The position numbers and the translations under genes are program-made. From Mogibacterium sp. (GTDB lineage: Bacteria; Bacillota; Clostridia; Peptostreptococcales; Anaerovoracaceae), in the NCBI GenBank assembly GCA_017434025.1, contig JAFRGC010000010.1, forward strand, positions 1-64,000: a DNA stretch of 64,000 bases, given 5' to 3'. The first letter of the stretch is position 1. Each line of letters begins with the position of its first letter. Positions 34,592-42,736 of this stretch are shown here, piece after piece. The notes beneath the pieces are model-generated. The model saw only the letters and a list, made by a program, of their open reading frames with translations. It was not told the DNA's origin and did no database searches.

Positions 34592-34592
34592 C
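34539..34592. promoter_or_regulatory. Third TGGCACA motif cluster, upstream of the molybdenum cofactor genes
   Basis: TGGCACAA (34539-34546), TGGCACA (34568-34574) and TGTGAC (34587-34592) repeat the half-sites found beside TetR regulators A and B. They lie ~300 bases before the MobA-MoeA gene, upstream of its RNA leader. Confidence 0.45.
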
Positions 34593-34625
34593 GGGAAGAA
34601 ATTATAGTTCAATGATAGTCTTTAT

Positions 34626-34679
34626 GTGGGAGCTTAAGAGCCTGATGTATCTGTATATGCATGGAGCTTAAGTTCCCAC
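34626..34679 (+). other. 13-bp hairpin in the leader region
   Basis: GTGGGAGCTTAAG (34626-34638) pairs with CTTAAGTTCCCAC (34667-34679), 13 bp with one G-U pair and a 28-base loop. No U run follows, so it is probably a structural or operator element rather than a terminator. Confidence 0.5.
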
Positions 34680-34714
34680 CCTCTCTCAAATTTAATAATC
34701 GTTCTTTGAGCAAA

Positions 34715-34794
34715 AGCTCCTAAACGGTCTGCGTGAAACCGCAGGGAGCTGCACTGAGGACATGATCCTCCGGGGCATGCCGGGAAACCGGCAT
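34715..34794 (+). ncRNA. Structured leader RNA, candidate molybdenum/tungsten cofactor riboswitch
   Basis: Three nested or adjacent helices: AGCTCC (34715-34720) with GGAGCT (34745-34750) enclosing a CTGCG/CGCAG hairpin; GAGGA (34756-34760) with TCCTC (34766-34770); and ATGCCGG (34777-34783) with CCGGCAT (34788-34794) capped by a GAAA tetraloop. A terminator-like hairpin follows and then the MobA-MoeA gene. Position and a GNRA-capped multi-helix form fit the Moco/Tuco riboswitch class known upstream of such genes. I could not match its consensus base by base, so the class is inferred. Confidence 0.5.
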
Positions 34795-34829
34795 ACCTAC
34801 CATAGATAGTAAAAAAGAGCATGAGAAAT

Positions 34830-34864
34830 GGCACTGCACACATTTGTCGTGCGGTGCCTGTTTT
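34830..34864 (+). terminator. Terminator-like hairpin in the MobA-MoeA leader (possible expression platform)
   Basis: GGCACTGCAC (34830-34839) pairs with GTGCGGTGCC (34849-34858), 10 bp with one G-U pair and a 9-base loop, followed by TGTTTT. The gene's ribosome site starts only about 6 bases later, so it fits attenuation controlled by the upstream RNA. Confidence 0.6.
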
Positions 34865-34879
34865 ATATCAGGAGTGAGC

Positions 34880-36715
34880 ATGAACAGGAATACCGGATGT
34901 GCGCTTCTTGCCGGCGGGGCAGGAAGCAGAATGGGTAATATCAATAAGGCAGAACTGAAATATCAGGGGATGACATTTGCTGAGAAGGCGGCATCGGAAC
35001 TGACTGCGACAGGGATGCCATGCTATCTGTCTGTAGCCAATTATGAGCAGACTGTACCTGAGGGATGGAAGCTTGTGAGGGACAGAGTCAGAGGCGATGA
35101 CGGAAGCTATATCGGCCCGATGGGCGGTATCTTCTCGTGCCTTACAGAAGCAGCAAAAGACGGACTGGACGGTTTGTTCTTCACTCCTTGCGATGCTCCG
35201 GAATTCACCGGAAAAACTATAGCTGCGCTGGAAACTTATATAGAAGACCATGATGCAGTTCTATGGAGAACCGGAGATGGGAATATCCAGACTGCTTTCG
35301 GTTATTATTCTGTGAGATGCATTCCTCAGTTCCGGAATGATATCCGGGAAGGTAAATATAAGCTGATCAAGTCGCTTGAGTGTCTTGATACAGCAATCAT
35401 TTCTACTGCGGATGCAGGGGTCGATGACAAATCGTTCAGAAACATCAATCATATGTATGAGTACAGAGTTCTCAATGGTACTGTTGCCACAGGCAAACGA
35501 CTGACAGCGATCGATGAGGCGGTATCGGCTCTGGTCAGCCAGGATGTGCAGCTGAGTACAGAACATGTTCCGCTGCTGCAGGCTGATGGCAGGGTCCTGG
35601 CAGAGGATATCAGAGCAGCAAGACCTATGCCTCCGTTCAGGAGAAGCTGTTTTGACGGATATGTTATGAAGTACGAGGATATTCAGGACGCATCTCATGA
35701 GAATCCTGTGACCCTGCGCGTACTCGAAACTGTCACAGCGGGCGAGATACCTTCCGGTGATCTTCCTGAGGGAACAGCGATGAGGATCATGACCGGAGCG
35801 CTATGCCCGGATAACGGAACATGTGTGGTAAAATATGAAGAAACTGAATTCACCGATGACAGTGTAACTGTATTCAAACCGATGAGGAAGGAACAGAATG
35901 TCATCCCTGTCGGAGAAGAATATGATGAAGGAGAACTCCTTATCCAGGCGGACACCAGACTGGATCCGGCGATGGTAGGAGTGATCGCGACACAGGGTAC
36001 GAGCAAAGTGAAGGTTTACCGGAGACCGACTGCTGCTATCATCAGTACTGGGTCAGAATTGCAGGAAATCGGATCCGAATTAAGGAAAGGAAATATATAC
36101 GGATCGAGCTGCTATACATTAGCGGGCTATCTTGAGCAGGATGGACTGGAAGTCAGATCCACAGAGATAGTATCTGATGATCCGGTGATCCTGAAGGATA
36201 AGATCACTGCACTTCTGGATCAGATTGATATATTATTTACTACAGGAGGCGCTTCCAACGGAGACAAAGACCATGCCAGTCTGGTCATGGAGGAATTGGG
36301 CTTCAGGATGCTGTTCCGCAAGGTCGACATGAAACCAGGGGCATGCATGCTTGCCGGTGTCAAGGACGGAAAGATCCTCGTCTGTCTGTCGGGAAGTCCC
36401 GGCGCGGCGCTCACATCCTATCTCAGAGTGGCACAGCCTCTGGTGCGCAAAATGTCAGGACGCAGAAACATCTATCCGAAGACGCTGGAGCTGCGGCTTG
36501 AGAACGAAGTCGCAAAACCGACCCCGCATACCAGGGTGCTCAAAGGGAATATCGTGGTTGGAGAGGACGGACTGGCGTATTTCCGCGAGAACCCGAGGCA
36601 GCTCAACGGGATGATCTATGGTTTTGCGAATATGGGAGTGATAGCCGATATTCCGGTCAACGATGGACCGACGCCTGCAGGAACAATAGTCACATGCAGA
36701 ATGCTGGAAAGATAG
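34880..36715 (+). CDS. MobA-MoeA fusion (molybdenum cofactor biosynthesis)
   Basis: A 611-residue two-domain protein. Residues ~1-195 are a MobA-type nucleotidyltransferase (CALLAGGAGSRMGNINKAEL, GPMGGIFSCL, FTPCDAPEF), which attaches GMP to molybdopterin. Residues ~205-611 are a MoeA-type molybdotransferase (PPFRRSCFDGYVM, GEIPSGDLPEGTAMRIMTGA, STGSELQEIG, TTGGASNGDKDH, KPGACMLAG), which inserts molybdate (or tungstate) into adenylated molybdopterin. The fusion joins the last two steps of cofactor assembly. The ATG at 34880 follows AGGAG. The upstream structured RNA and terminator suggest cofactor feedback; mobB follows 10 bases later. Confidence 0.92.
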   Translation: MNRNTGCALLAGGAGSRMGNINKAELKYQGMTFAEKAASELTATGMPCYLSVANYEQTVPEGWKLVRDRVRGDDGSYIGPMGGIFSCLTEAAKDGLDGLFFTPCDAPEFTGKTIAALETYIEDHDAVLWRTGDGNIQTAFGYYSVRCIPQFRNDIREGKYKLIKSLECLDTAIISTADAGVDDKSFRNINHMYEYRVLNGTVATGKRLTAIDEAVSALVSQDVQLSTEHVPLLQADGRVLAEDIRAARPMPPFRRSCFDGYVMKYEDIQDASHENPVTLRVLETVTAGEIPSGDLPEGTAMRIMTGALCPDNGTCVVKYEETEFTDDSVTVFKPMRKEQNVIPVGEEYDEGELLIQADTRLDPAMVGVIATQGTSKVKVYRRPTAAIISTGSELQEIGSELRKGNIYGSSCYTLAGYLEQDGLEVRSTEIVSDDPVILKDKITALLDQIDILFTTGGASNGDKDHASLVMEELGFRMLFRKVDMKPGACMLAGVKDGKILVCLSGSPGAALTSYLRVAQPLVRKMSGRRNIYPKTLELRLENEVAKPTPHTRVLKGNIVVGEDGLAYFRENPRQLNGMIYGFANMGVIADIPVNDGPTPAGTIVTCRMLER

Positions 36716-36725
36716 AGAGACATTT

Positions 36726-37214
36726 ATGGATAAACCTTTGATACTGGCGGTTTGTGGGACGAAGAACTCAGGCAAGACTACGCTGATAACCAGACTGGTA
36801 CCGGAGCTGACGAATGCCGGATACAAGGTCGCGGTCATCAAGCATGACGGTCATGATTTTTCGTGCGATGTTCCCGGAACGGATTCCTACAGATTTTCGC
36901 AGACCGGCGCGTATGGAGTCGCGGTTTTTTCCGATCACAGAATGATGGTCCATAAGACGGGCACAGGTGAGGATGAGAAGGATCTGATCAGGCTGTTTCC
37001 GGAGGCAGACATTATTCTGCTGGAAGGATTCAAGGACCATCCATATATGAAAATTGAGATCGTCCGTAAGGGCATAAGCGACAGGCCGGTTTCCAATCCC
37101 GAGAACCGTATCATGATAGTGACCGATCATCCGGCAGAGATGTTTGATGAAAGGGTGCTGGGACTGGATGATATCCGGGGGATCGCAGAGAGCATTCTCA
37201 GTTATCTGCAATAA
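36726..37214 (+). CDS. mobB: Molybdopterin-guanine dinucleotide biosynthesis protein B
   Basis: A 162-residue P-loop GTPase: CGTKNSGKTTLI Walker A at ~10-21, VAVIKHDGHDF, DSYRFSQTGA, and LLEGFKDHPYMKIEIVRKG. MobB assists MobA in making the guanine dinucleotide form of the cofactor used by DMSO reductase-family enzymes. That matches the two molybdoenzymes upstream. It lies 10 bases after the MobA-MoeA fusion in the same operon and ahead of a strong terminator. Confidence 0.94.
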   Translation: MDKPLILAVCGTKNSGKTTLITRLVPELTNAGYKVAVIKHDGHDFSCDVPGTDSYRFSQTGAYGVAVFSDHRMMVHKTGTGEDEKDLIRLFPEADIILLEGFKDHPYMKIEIVRKGISDRPVSNPENRIMIVTDHPAEMFDERVLGLDDIRGIAESILSYLQ

Positions 37215-37250
37215 TAAGATTTTGAAGACCTATAGTTTCATAATAATAAA

Positions 37251-37283
37251 CAGTTCCGGGAAGTTATCCCCGGAACTGTTTTT
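37251..37283. terminator. Terminator after mobB
   Basis: CAGTTCCGGG (37251-37260) and CCCGGAACTG (37269-37278), a perfect 10-bp stem, followed by five T residues. It also lies at the end of the convergent transporter gene. Confidence 0.85.
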
Positions 37284-37294
37284 CTATGGTCAGA

Positions 37295-37735
37295 TCACTG
37301 CTTCAGATTGATAAATACCAGGCCGATAAGACATATTACTATGCCGACTACCTTGTTCCATGTAAGTGCTTCATGGTACAGCCAGACACCGAGTATGAGC
37401 AGGAATATCGCCAGCACTGAGCTCTGTACGATGAAACCTGTACTGATTTCCCAACCGGCCTTGTACGCGAAGATCCAGCCGACCTCCAGACCGACGATCA
37501 CAACACCGAGAACAAATGGCGCCCAGTTGATCTTGCTGTATTCTCCGAACAGACCATTACTGCCGGAGTTCCCTCCAAGAACGAAGAAGAATACCAGAGA
37601 CGCCGCTGCCGCTACGATATAGGTCACCGTAAGCGAGGCGAACGCATTGATCTCCGATGGCACCTCTTTGGTGCACACCTGATACATTATATTTGACAAG
37701 ATCACAAGACCGATAGGCCATAAATAAGCGAACAT
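37295..37735 (-). CDS. Small EamA-type (DMT) membrane protein
   Basis: A 146-residue protein with four hydrophobic helices: FAYLWPIGLVILSNIMYQV, a second VTYIVAAAASLVFFFVL, a third APFVLGVVIVGLEVGWIF and a fourth VLAIFLLILGVWLYHE, closing with VGIVICLIGLVFINL. It is half an EamA transporter, so it probably works as a dimer. The ATG at 37735 is chosen because GGAGGG sits at the correct distance; the first in-frame ATG overlaps that site. The substrate is unknown. Confidence 0.8.
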   Translation of the reverse strand: MFAYLWPIGLVILSNIMYQVCTKEVPSEINAFASLTVTYIVAAAASLVFFFVLGGNSGSNGLFGEYSKINWAPFVLGVVIVGLEVGWIFAYKAGWEISTGFIVQSSVLAIFLLILGVWLYHEALTWNKVVGIVICLIGLVFINLKQ

Positions 37736-37795
37736 AACAATACCCTCCATTCGTCATTGGATTATATTGTGCCCAGTGGATGAAGTCAAGATTAG

Positions 37796-37851
37796 AAAGG
37801 GAGACGGGAGACCGGGAGACAGGGGGAGACAGGGGACGGTTCTCCTGGCTA
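37796..37851. repeat. G-rich direct-repeat tract with REP-like core
   Basis: A run of GGGAGAC-type units (GGGAGACGGGAGACCGGGAG and so on) ends in the core GGAGACAGGGGACGGTTCTC at 37825-37844, identical over 20 bases to 31623-31642. It lies between the transporter and methyltransferase genes and touches the end of the latter. Confidence 0.65.
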
Positions 37852-38547
37852 GTTCTTCCTGAAGATCTGAAGATAGTATGTAATATTATGAGAATCATAC
37901 CGGCAGTCGCAGTCAAATACGGATGTGCCGGTTTTTTCTGTTTCTGATTTGATTCGCGCTTCAAGACTCCCGTACTCCATGATGCTTTCTATCACATAGT
38001 CAGTGAGATCATGGCGGCGGTCTTCGCTCAGAACGAGCTCAGCGCCATTTTCCGCAAGGAACGTACAAAGTGCCGAAGGGCAGATGAGGTTGTTTTCGAG
38101 GATCGTCGTGGTACCGGTATGAGAAAGACTCGCGTCAGTGGAATTCCCGGAACTCCTGACTGAGAGCCCGCTCAAAATCAGTATGCCGCCTGTCTTCAGC
38201 ACTCGAAGCGACTCCAGGAGAGCTGCGCATGGATCCTCAAGAAGTGTCAGAACGCATTCAGACAGTACCGCATCAAAGGAGTCATCAGGATATGGGAGAT
38301 CATAAGCAGAGCCGCATCGGAGGTCCATTTCAGGCAGCATCTCGGAGGCATGTCTGATAACATCAGCTGAAATGTCGATTCCGTGAGGAACGATGCCAAA
38401 TTCTTCCTTTAGCACTCTAAGACTGGATGCGGTGCCGCATCCGATATCGAGGATCTCGTCACCCGGAGACAGACCCGCAGCGCGCGCGGCATATAAAGTC
38501 AGCGCAGTTCCACCGGGATGCAGGGACAGGAGATCGAGGCTATTCAT
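37849..38547 (-). CDS. Class I SAM-dependent methyltransferase
   Basis: About 232 residues. Motif I is ILDIGCGTASSLRVL (~residues 32-46); then DLRCGSAYDLPYPDDSFDAVLSECVLTLLED and LKTGGILILSGLS, the usual post-I and motif IV/VI regions. The N-terminus LLSLHPGGTALT resembles DVU_1556-type methyltransferases found among cofactor genes, which fits the adjacent moaE and hydE. It overlaps the moaE stop by 8 bases, so they are coupled. The substrate is unknown. The start is inferred from that overlap; the ribosome site is weak. Confidence 0.82.
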   Translation of the reverse strand: MNSLDLLSLHPGGTALTLYAARAAGLSPGDEILDIGCGTASSLRVLKEEFGIVPHGIDISADVIRHASEMLPEMDLRCGSAYDLPYPDDSFDAVLSECVLTLLEDPCAALLESLRVLKTGGILILSGLSVRSSGNSTDASLSHTGTTTILENNLICPSALCTFLAENGAELVLSEDRRHDLTDYVIESIMEYGSLEARIKSETEKTGTSVFDCDCRYDSHNITYYLQIFRKN

Positions 38548-38953
38548 ACTTCTCTTCTTCGACGACGCATTCATTCTTGATACAGCCGACAAGATGTTGG
38601 AGGCAGTCCACTACACGAGGACGGATATCTCCGCCTATAAGTACCTGCATGATCGTGTCCCCGAGTTCCAGCTCGCCACTGTTGAGCCATACACGGATGT
38701 AATATATGCCCGGCAGAGCGAGAGCCTCAGATATTGCGTCTTCGACTTTGGCCTCGTCGTATGCAAAATGCATGCCGCTGACCGGCCTCGTTCCTTCTTC
38801 ACCGGACCGCACCTTGGACTTGGCAGTCTTCCTGACTACACCGGTATGCGTGAGATACATTCCGATATTCTCCGCAGACGGATCGGATTTTGCTGCAGCG
38901 ATCCATTCATCCTGAGAAGGACAGATCTTACTTCTGACAAGATTCACACTCAT
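38540..38953 (-). CDS. moaE: MoaE-like molybdopterin synthase large subunit
   Basis: A 137-residue protein resembling the clostridial form of MoaE: IGMYLTHTGVVR near the N-terminus, FAYDEAKVEDAI, YYIRVWLNSGELELGDTIMQVLIGGDIRPRVVDCLQHLVGCIKNECVVEEE. MoaE converts precursor Z to molybdopterin with sulfur supplied by MoaD; no moaD is visible here. The ATG at 38953 follows GAGG. It sits between hydE and the methyltransferase gene. Function by family is likely but sequence distance from E. coli MoaE is large. Confidence 0.78.
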   Translation of the reverse strand: MSVNLVRSKICPSQDEWIAAAKSDPSAENIGMYLTHTGVVRKTAKSKVRSGEEGTRPVSGMHFAYDEAKVEDAISEALALPGIYYIRVWLNSGELELGDTIMQVLIGGDIRPRVVDCLQHLVGCIKNECVVEEEKYE

Positions 38954-39013
38954 GATTTTCAGCCTCATTAATTGTTTGTACACGTTTAGTATCGTGCATT
39001 CGTGTACCGTTTG

Positions 39014-40072
39014 TTATTTCCTCACCCAGTCCGCATGGTCGCCGCGTGCTGAAACCGCCCGGTATCCTATCCGTGCGATACGGGCTTCGAGACAGGTGTG
39101 GCATTCAGCCGCTTCCTCGCCCGTGCAGATCTTGCCGTCATAGAGCAGGTATTTCTGCCTGACATCTTTCGGTGAAAGACTCGGCATGATGACATTCGCG
39201 CCGTGCCGGATGCCTTCCTCTCTGCCGAGTGGGTGGATCGTGCCAAGCGCTGTAGTTGCCGGAAGCAGTACGCGCGGGAACATCAGCCTCAGCATCGCAA
39301 GGCAGTACAGCGTTTCTTCATAACTGCCGTCAGGCATATTCGCGAACGGTGTGTCTGCGTGATGGATGAATGGCCCGATGCCGATCATGTGCGGCTCGAG
39401 CTCCTTCAGATATTCAAAATCTTCTGCCAGATAGTCATATGTCTGGTACGGTGAACCTACCATGAATCCCGCACCGATCTGGAACCCGATCTCTTTGAGG
39501 TCACACAGGCATCTCTTGCGGTTCTCGATCGTGAGTTCAGCCGGGTGGAGTTTGGCGTAATGTTCAGGGGAAGAGGTCTCGTGCCTCAGCAGATATCTGT
39601 CAGCACCTGCTGCGTAGTATGCCTCATAGGTCTCGCGCGGGCGCTCTCCTACAGAAAGCGTGACGGCACAGTCAGGGTGTCTCCGCTTGATCTCCCTGAT
39701 CAGTTCGCAGAAAGCATCATCCTTATAAGTCATATCCTCGCCACCCTGAAGCACGAAAGTCCTGAGACCGAGTCCGTAACCAATATCGCAGCACTCCAGG
39801 ATCTCATCATAGGTCAGGCGGTATCTGTCAGCCTTGGCGTTGGAGCGCCTGATGCCGCAGTACAGACAGTCATTCCTGCAATAATTGGTGAATTCGATCA
39901 GTCCGCGCAGGAAAATATCGTGTCCGTAGTTTGCTACAGCGGTTTCCTGCGCCAGCGATCTCATGTATTCACTGTCCTCAGGATTACGGCAAGTAAACAT
40001 GCGCACGAATTCATCATGCGTCAGAATGCGCTCTTCTTTCAGCTTATCTATCAAAGGTCTGAGTTCTGCCAT
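39014..40072 (-). CDS. hydE: [FeFe]-hydrogenase maturation radical SAM enzyme HydE
   Basis: A 352-residue radical SAM protein. The cluster motif is C65-x3-C69-x2-C72 within EFTNYCRNDCLYCGIRRSN, a HydE hallmark with the following YRL; GLRTFVLQGGED and MVGSPYQT are also typical. A C-terminal CHTC is present. HydE helps build the dithiomethylamine/diiron part of the H-cluster. No HydF, HydG or intact hydrogenase is in the window, and the HydA-like protein at 33 kb cannot hold an H-cluster, so its client must be elsewhere. GGAGG lies 8 bases before the ATG. Confidence 0.92.
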   Translation of the reverse strand: MAELRPLIDKLKEERILTHDEFVRMFTCRNPEDSEYMRSLAQETAVANYGHDIFLRGLIEFTNYCRNDCLYCGIRRSNAKADRYRLTYDEILECCDIGYGLGLRTFVLQGGEDMTYKDDAFCELIREIKRRHPDCAVTLSVGERPRETYEAYYAAGADRYLLRHETSSPEHYAKLHPAELTIENRKRCLCDLKEIGFQIGAGFMVGSPYQTYDYLAEDFEYLKELEPHMIGIGPFIHHADTPFANMPDGSYEETLYCLAMLRLMFPRVLLPATTALGTIHPLGREEGIRHGANVIMPSLSPKDVRQKYLLYDGKICTGEEAAECHTCLEARIARIGYRAVSARGDHADWVRK

Positions 40073-40123
40073 CGCGTCCAGCCTCCTATATACTCCTATA
40101 TATCTAAAACTATGATCTTCTGT

Positions 40124-41206
40124 TTATAAAATGATGCCGCCGCCGAGCACATAGTCGCCGTCATATACGACTACAGACTGCCCGCGTGTGATCGCGCGCT
40201 GCGGCTCGTCGAAAATGATCCTGACAGTATCCTCAGCAAGAGGAACGATCTGCGCCGGCGCTTCATGATGCCTGTATCTGATGCGTGCCAGCGCCTTGAT
40301 GTCACCCTGCGGAGCAGCAGTCGATACCCAATTGAATGCACCTGCTGTAAGCTCGCGGGTGAAAAGTTCTTCGTTATCACCCAGAATGACCCTGTTGCGT
40401 TCCGTGTCGATATCCAGGACATAAGCCGGCTTCTTCAGCGCAAGCCCGAGGCCTTTGCGCTGGCCGATCGTATAGTTGATGATGCCCTTGTGCGTACCCA
40501 TCACTTTGCCATCTGTGCTGACAAAATCACCCTGCGGGTATTCATGTCCGGTATATCCGCATATGAACGAGGCGTAATCGCCGCCCGGAACAAAACAGAT
40601 ATCCTGACTCTCGCGCTTTCTCGCAGTCACCAGCTCCTGCGCCAGAGCGATCTCTCTGACTTCCGCTTTGGTCATACTTCCGAGCGGGAAGAGGGTGCGG
40701 GACAGCTGCTCCTGCGTCAGGTCATACAGGAAATAGCTCTGGTCTTTGGACGCGTCCTGTCCCTTGCGGAGCATATACCTGCCGCCGGCAGATTTTTCAA
40801 TGACTGCATAATGACCTGTCGCAATGTATAACTCTGAATCCCCGTCCTCCAGAAGATCGCGGGCTGCCAGTTCATAGAGACGGTCAAACTTCAGATACTT
40901 GTTGCAGGCAACACAAGGATTCGGCGTAGAACCGTGTTCATACGCCCTGACAAAACGATCGATGACCTCATCTCTGAAATCAGGCCGCATGTCATATACG
41001 ACATATCCTATGCCGAGCTTGTTCGCCACTGCACAGGCATCCTCAATGCTGCTCAGACTGCAGCATGTCTTGCTGTCGATACCGATCGTCTCATTATCAA
41101 AAAGTCTCATAGTGGCGCCTGTCGTCTCATAGCCGGCCTCGCGTACCAGGTACGCTGCCACACTCGAATCGACACCGCCGCTCATTCCAACAAGTGCCTG
41201 CTTCAT
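40124..41206 (-). CDS. mnmA: tRNA-specific 2-thiouridylase MnmA
   Basis: A 360-residue enzyme. The PP-loop is GMSGGVDSS (residues 7-15), the catalytic cysteines lie in NPCVACNKYLKF and DICFVPGG, and the C-terminal domain carries GQRKGLG and ARIRYRH. It activates U34 of tRNAs for Lys, Glu and Gln and inserts sulfur. It is upstream of hydE on the same strand by 51 bases. Otherwise ordinary. Confidence 0.96.
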   Translation of the reverse strand: MKQALVGMSGGVDSSVAAYLVREAGYETTGATMRLFDNETIGIDSKTCCSLSSIEDACAVANKLGIGYVVYDMRPDFRDEVIDRFVRAYEHGSTPNPCVACNKYLKFDRLYELAARDLLEDGDSELYIATGHYAVIEKSAGGRYMLRKGQDASKDQSYFLYDLTQEQLSRTLFPLGSMTKAEVREIALAQELVTARKRESQDICFVPGGDYASFICGYTGHEYPQGDFVSTDGKVMGTHKGIINYTIGQRKGLGLALKKPAYVLDIDTERNRVILGDNEELFTRELTAGAFNWVSTAAPQGDIKALARIRYRHHEAPAQIVPLAEDTVRIIFDEPQRAITRGQSVVVYDGDYVLGGGIIL

Positions 41207-41359
41207 ATAGAAAGGGTCCCTTCATTTACACAGAAATAATATCCATTTATTATACCATTATGAGTGAATAATAATCAGGTACCGTCAGGGGAATATAGGA
41301 TATAATTTAGATATAATACGTTGCCGAATATACCAGCTGCTGCAGGGAAGGAGCATATC

Positions 41360-41548
41360 ATGGAAACGAAGTATTACACCGTCATCAGTATTGACGGCGA
41401 CTATGCATGGCTGAAGAGGACGGATACAGACAGGGACGAAGAGCCTGTATTCATTGCCCGTGCGCTGCTTCCGGAAGGGACCGGTGAAGGAACTAAGTTG
41501 AAAAGTGAGTTTCTTCAGTATGAAATCTGTGAGTTTAGAGAAAAATGA
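41360..41548 (+). CDS. Small protein, DUF3006-like (62 aa)
   Basis: AAGGAG precedes the ATG. The sequence (YYTVISIDGDYAWLKR, ARALLPEGTGEGTKL) has the short two-part beta fold and LLPEGxxEG motif seen in DUF3006-like small proteins, but the match is from memory and weak. The following ORF overlaps its end by 29 bases. Confidence 0.6.
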   Translation: METKYYTVISIDGDYAWLKRTDTDRDEEPVFIARALLPEGTGEGTKLKSEFLQYEICEFREK

Positions 41549-41738
41549 ATTCCGGTTCAAAGTAGAAAATCAGGACGCGATCAACGAATTTATCAGCAAG
41601 AGGACGGAAGACTATTCCCACTCTTACAATGTTCAGATGCTGGCTCAGGAGATCATCACGGACCTGCTGGATCAGGGATTGATCACATACGGAGGATACG
41701 ATTTCAAGAAGCAGATGAAAGAGAACCACAGCATCTGA
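41520..41738 (+). CDS. Small hypothetical protein (72 aa)
   Basis: Starts at an internal ATG (MKSVSLEKNEFRFKVENQD), overlapping the previous gene by 29 bases in another frame. It is charged and helical (SYNVQMLAQEIITDLLDQGLITYGGYDFKKQM); no family was recognised. The ribosome site is poor (AAAAGTGAG), so translation may be coupled to the upstream gene. A hairpin follows. Confidence 0.5.
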   Translation: MKSVSLEKNEFRFKVENQDAINEFISKRTEDYSHSYNVQMLAQEIITDLLDQGLITYGGYDFKKQMKENHSI

Positions 41739-41787
41739 TCACAGCGACGCTTATGCTGTGAAATAATGAAACAGGACTCCTTAAACG

Positions 41788-41819
41788 CGCATCTTGTATT
41801 GACACAAATACAAGATGCG
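41788..41819. terminator. 13-bp hairpin, probable terminator
   Basis: CGCATCTTGTATT (41788-41800) and AATACAAGATGCG (41807-41819) with a 6-base loop; the T run after it is weak (TATTATTATG). Confidence 0.5.
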
Positions 41820-41898
41820 TATTATTATGAAATCAGAAAGTAGAGAGCGTTACTATCTATTTTCCTGAGATAGATTTTGCAGAAAAGGAGGGAAGACA

Positions 41899-42735
41899 AT
41901 GGCACTCACAGCAGAAGAAAAGCGGAAATATGCACAAATTGCCAAGGAACTCCGCATGACTATCATCGATGTGATGCTCTGGTCCGGCGGCGCTCATGTA
42001 GGAGGCTCACTGAGCATTGTTGAGATCCTGACAATGCTGTATTTCAAACATCTGAACATTGATCCGAAGGATCCGGATAACGAAGACAGAGATCGTTTTA
42101 TATTGTCCAAAGGCCATGCTGCAGCGGGCTATATCCCTGCGCTGGCGAAGAGAGGCTATTTCCCTGAAGAGGAACTCAAATCGTTCAACCACTTCAGAAG
42201 CCCGTTTGCGATGCATCCGGACAGCAAGAAGATCATAGGCTGCGATGCCTCCGCGGGAAGTCTCGGCCACGGATTATCGATGGCAGTCGGCCTCGGACTG
42301 GCTGCGAAACAACTGAAGAAGGACTGGAAGACGGTCTGCCTGATGGGCGACGGAGAATGCTGCGAAGGAAGTATCTGGGAAGCAGCTATGTCCGCCGCTC
42401 ATTTTAAACTTGGCAATGTTATCGGCATCGTTGACCGCAATAAGTTCATGATCGACGGAACGACCGAACAGGTAATGGCATTGGAGCCATTTGCTGACAA
42501 GTGGAGATCATTCGGCTGGAAGGTCCTCGATATCGACGGCAACGATCTGGACGCTGTCGATGAAGCACTGACCGAAGCATGGAAGGCAACCGATGTGCCG
42601 ACACTGATCCTTGCGAATACCATCAAGGGAAAAGGTGTCAGCTTCATGGAGAATAAGGTAATGTATCACTACGCATCCGCAGATTCCGCGATTTGTGAGC
42701 AGGCGAAGGAAGAGATCATGAAGGGAGGCGAGTAG
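41899..42735 (+). CDS. Transketolase, N-terminal (thiamine-binding) subunit
   Basis: A 278-residue split transketolase subunit A. The ThDP/Mg2+ motif is GDGECCEGSIWEAAMSAAHFKLGNVIGIVDRNKF, and the early LSKGHAAAGYIPAL holds the conserved His. It works with the next gene's product in the non-oxidative pentose phosphate pathway, which arabinose breakdown feeds. AGGAGG precedes the ATG. The next gene starts one base after its stop region (42733-42735, ATG 42737). Confidence 0.93.
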   Translation: MALTAEEKRKYAQIAKELRMTIIDVMLWSGGAHVGGSLSIVEILTMLYFKHLNIDPKDPDNEDRDRFILSKGHAAAGYIPALAKRGYFPEEELKSFNHFRSPFAMHPDSKKIIGCDASAGSLGHGLSMAVGLGLAAKQLKKDWKTVCLMGDGECCEGSIWEAAMSAAHFKLGNVIGIVDRNKFMIDGTTEQVMALEPFADKWRSFGWKVLDIDGNDLDAVDEALTEAWKATDVPTLILANTIKGKGVSFMENKVMYHYASADSAICEQAKEEIMKGGE

Positions 42736-42736
42736 A

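Noticed and set aside
37796..37851. CRISPR array
   Set aside because: The units are short, G-rich and contiguous, without spacers of constant length.
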